Shown here in pieces: positions 6,568-6,934 of a DNA stretch of 6,934 nt. The DNA is from an uncultured beta proteobacterium (GTDB lineage: Bacteria; Pseudomonadota; Gammaproteobacteria; Burkholderiales; Burkholderiaceae_B). The DNA lies in contig CAIYCP010000218.1 of NCBI GenBank assembly GCA_903924715.1, positions 1 through 6,934 of the forward strand, written 5' to 3'. The notes below the pieces were generated by a model that saw nothing but the letters and a program-made list of their open reading frames with translations, searched no databases and was not told where the DNA came from. The position numbers were made by a program, and so were the translations under genes. Numbering within the stretch: the stretch's first letter is position 1; every line of letters starts with the position of its first letter.

Positions 6568-6827
6568 ACCGACGAACTTTTTTATTAAGCAGTACCGTCG
6601 GTGCAGTCTCTTGCACATTACCGGTTGGTTTGGGCTTGGTAACAGGGCCGGCGCTTAGTGCAGTGATAGCGCAAGGCCTTGGCGAACCCTTGACGGCTCT
6701 GTCTTCTGCAAATGAAGCATTATTCAGACTCCACAACTGGGAGACAGAAACTGAGCACCGGGCGCTAGCCGAAGATTCCGCACCCCTCATTAGCCTATCG
6801 GCAAACTGGAAAGCGACCTGGCTGTGA
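6564..6827 (+). CDS. Small exported protein with twin-arginine (Tat) signal, unknown function
   Basis: An 87-residue protein I do not recognise. It begins NRRTFLLSS, a good twin-arginine motif (R3-R4-x-F6-L7), followed by a hydrophobic stretch to about residue 36. VIA|Q after A36 is a plausible signal-peptidase site, leaving a mature peptide of about 51 residues. The mature part is rich in Ala, Leu, Glu and Trp. It has three tryptophans (W59, W82, W86), two in NW pairs, and ends NWKATWL. Two histidines (H57, H65) are present, and the only Cys (C17) is in the signal. The Tat route implies folding in the cytoplasm, with a cofactor or as a passenger on a partner. The start overlaps the TPR gene stop by four bases (ATGA) and has a ribosome binding site, so it is the last gene of the operon. 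A convergent gene follows 9 bases after the stop, so the short C-terminus is unlikely to be a frameshifted remnant of a longer gene. Confidence 0.8.
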   Translation: MNRRTFLLSSTVGAVSCTLPVGLGLVTGPALSAVIAQGLGEPLTALSSANEALFRLHNWETETEHRALAEDSAPLISLSANWKATWL

Positions 6828-6836
6828 CCCGTCTCA

Positions 6837-6934
6837 TCAAGCCTGCTGACGCTCTAGAAACTCAAGCATCACCTGCGCACATTCTTTAGCGTGCGAAAAC
6901 GGCAAACCGTGCCTCGCATGATTGAAAACGTGAA
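6837..6934 (-). CDS. Probable alpha/beta hydrolase, C-terminal tail (runs off right edge)
   Basis: The minus strand has an open frame entering from the right edge that ends at a TGA at 6837-6839. It encodes 31 residues beginning HVFNHARHGLPFSHAKECAQ and ending MLEFLERQQA. The pattern of a strand ending in a His-Gly pair (here RHG, His 24 residues from the end), then a short loop and a final amphipathic helix (VMLEFLER), is what the C-terminus of alpha/beta-hydrolase enzymes looks like. That His would be the catalytic base. The other minus-strand frames here are closed by early stops. The call rests on a short fragment and could be wrong in detail. Its stop codon is separated from that of the small Tat gene by only 9 bases, and no terminator hairpin is seen between them. 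Confidence 0.6.
   Translation of the reverse strand, partial: HVFNHARHGLPFSHAKECAQVMLEFLERQQA

Noticed and set aside
6612..6614. Cys17 of the small Tat protein as a lipoprotein cysteine
   Set aside because: The preceding residues (GAVS) are only a poor lipobox, and the hydrophobic region continues for about 20 residues beyond the Cys with a better peptidase I site at A36.
2133..6827. Methanobactin-type (mbn) operon
   Set aside because: The di-heme enzyme is reminiscent of MbnH, but there is no MbnB- or MbnC-like gene, and the small protein has a Tat signal and lacks the Cys pattern of a methanobactin precursor.
6828..6836. Bidirectional terminator between the convergent genes
   Set aside because: The gap is only 9 bases, and I see no GC-rich hairpin with a T run in it or immediately beside it.

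Overview
This 6.9 kb window is a gene-dense bacterial chromosome segment of moderate GC (roughly half, by eye). Gene order and protein style suggest a Gram-negative proteobacterium, probably a betaproteobacterium of the Burkholderiales type. The evidence is a Sec-exported di-heme c-type cytochrome, a Tat-exported small protein, an MCT-like MFS permease and a GMC flavoprotein. No rRNA, tRNA, CRISPR array, insertion sequence or other mobile element is visible.

Layout. On the minus strand, positions 1975 to 1 carry a two-gene unit: an MFS transporter (start best placed at a TTG with a strong ribosome binding site), then, 6 bases downstream, a GMC-type FAD oxidoreductase cut off by the left edge. 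A divergent intergenic region (1976-2132) holds two short perfect dyads and presumably the promoters of both units. On the plus strand, 2133-6827 is a four-gene run in which every gene overlaps the next by 1 or 4 bases. The order is an exported RoxA/MauG-like di-heme cytochrome c, a DUF4331-SRPBCC two-domain fusion without signal peptide, a TPR-repeat protein, and an 87-residue protein with a twin-arginine signal. At the right edge the C-terminal tail of a probable alpha/beta hydrolase converges on this operon with only 9 bases between the stop codons.

How the genes may work together. The minus-strand pair looks like uptake plus oxidation of a small alcohol or other organic substrate. The plus-strand operon looks like a dedicated redox module. 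Its periplasmic di-heme enzyme belongs to the broad family containing rubber oxygenases (RoxA) and protein-modifying or peroxidase relatives (MauG, CcpA). It is made together with two probably cytoplasmic proteins of unknown role and one tiny Tat-exported protein. I do not recognise this four-gene combination as a described system. It is the most interesting item in the window, and the tiny Tat protein as a partner or substrate of the di-heme enzyme is a testable inference.
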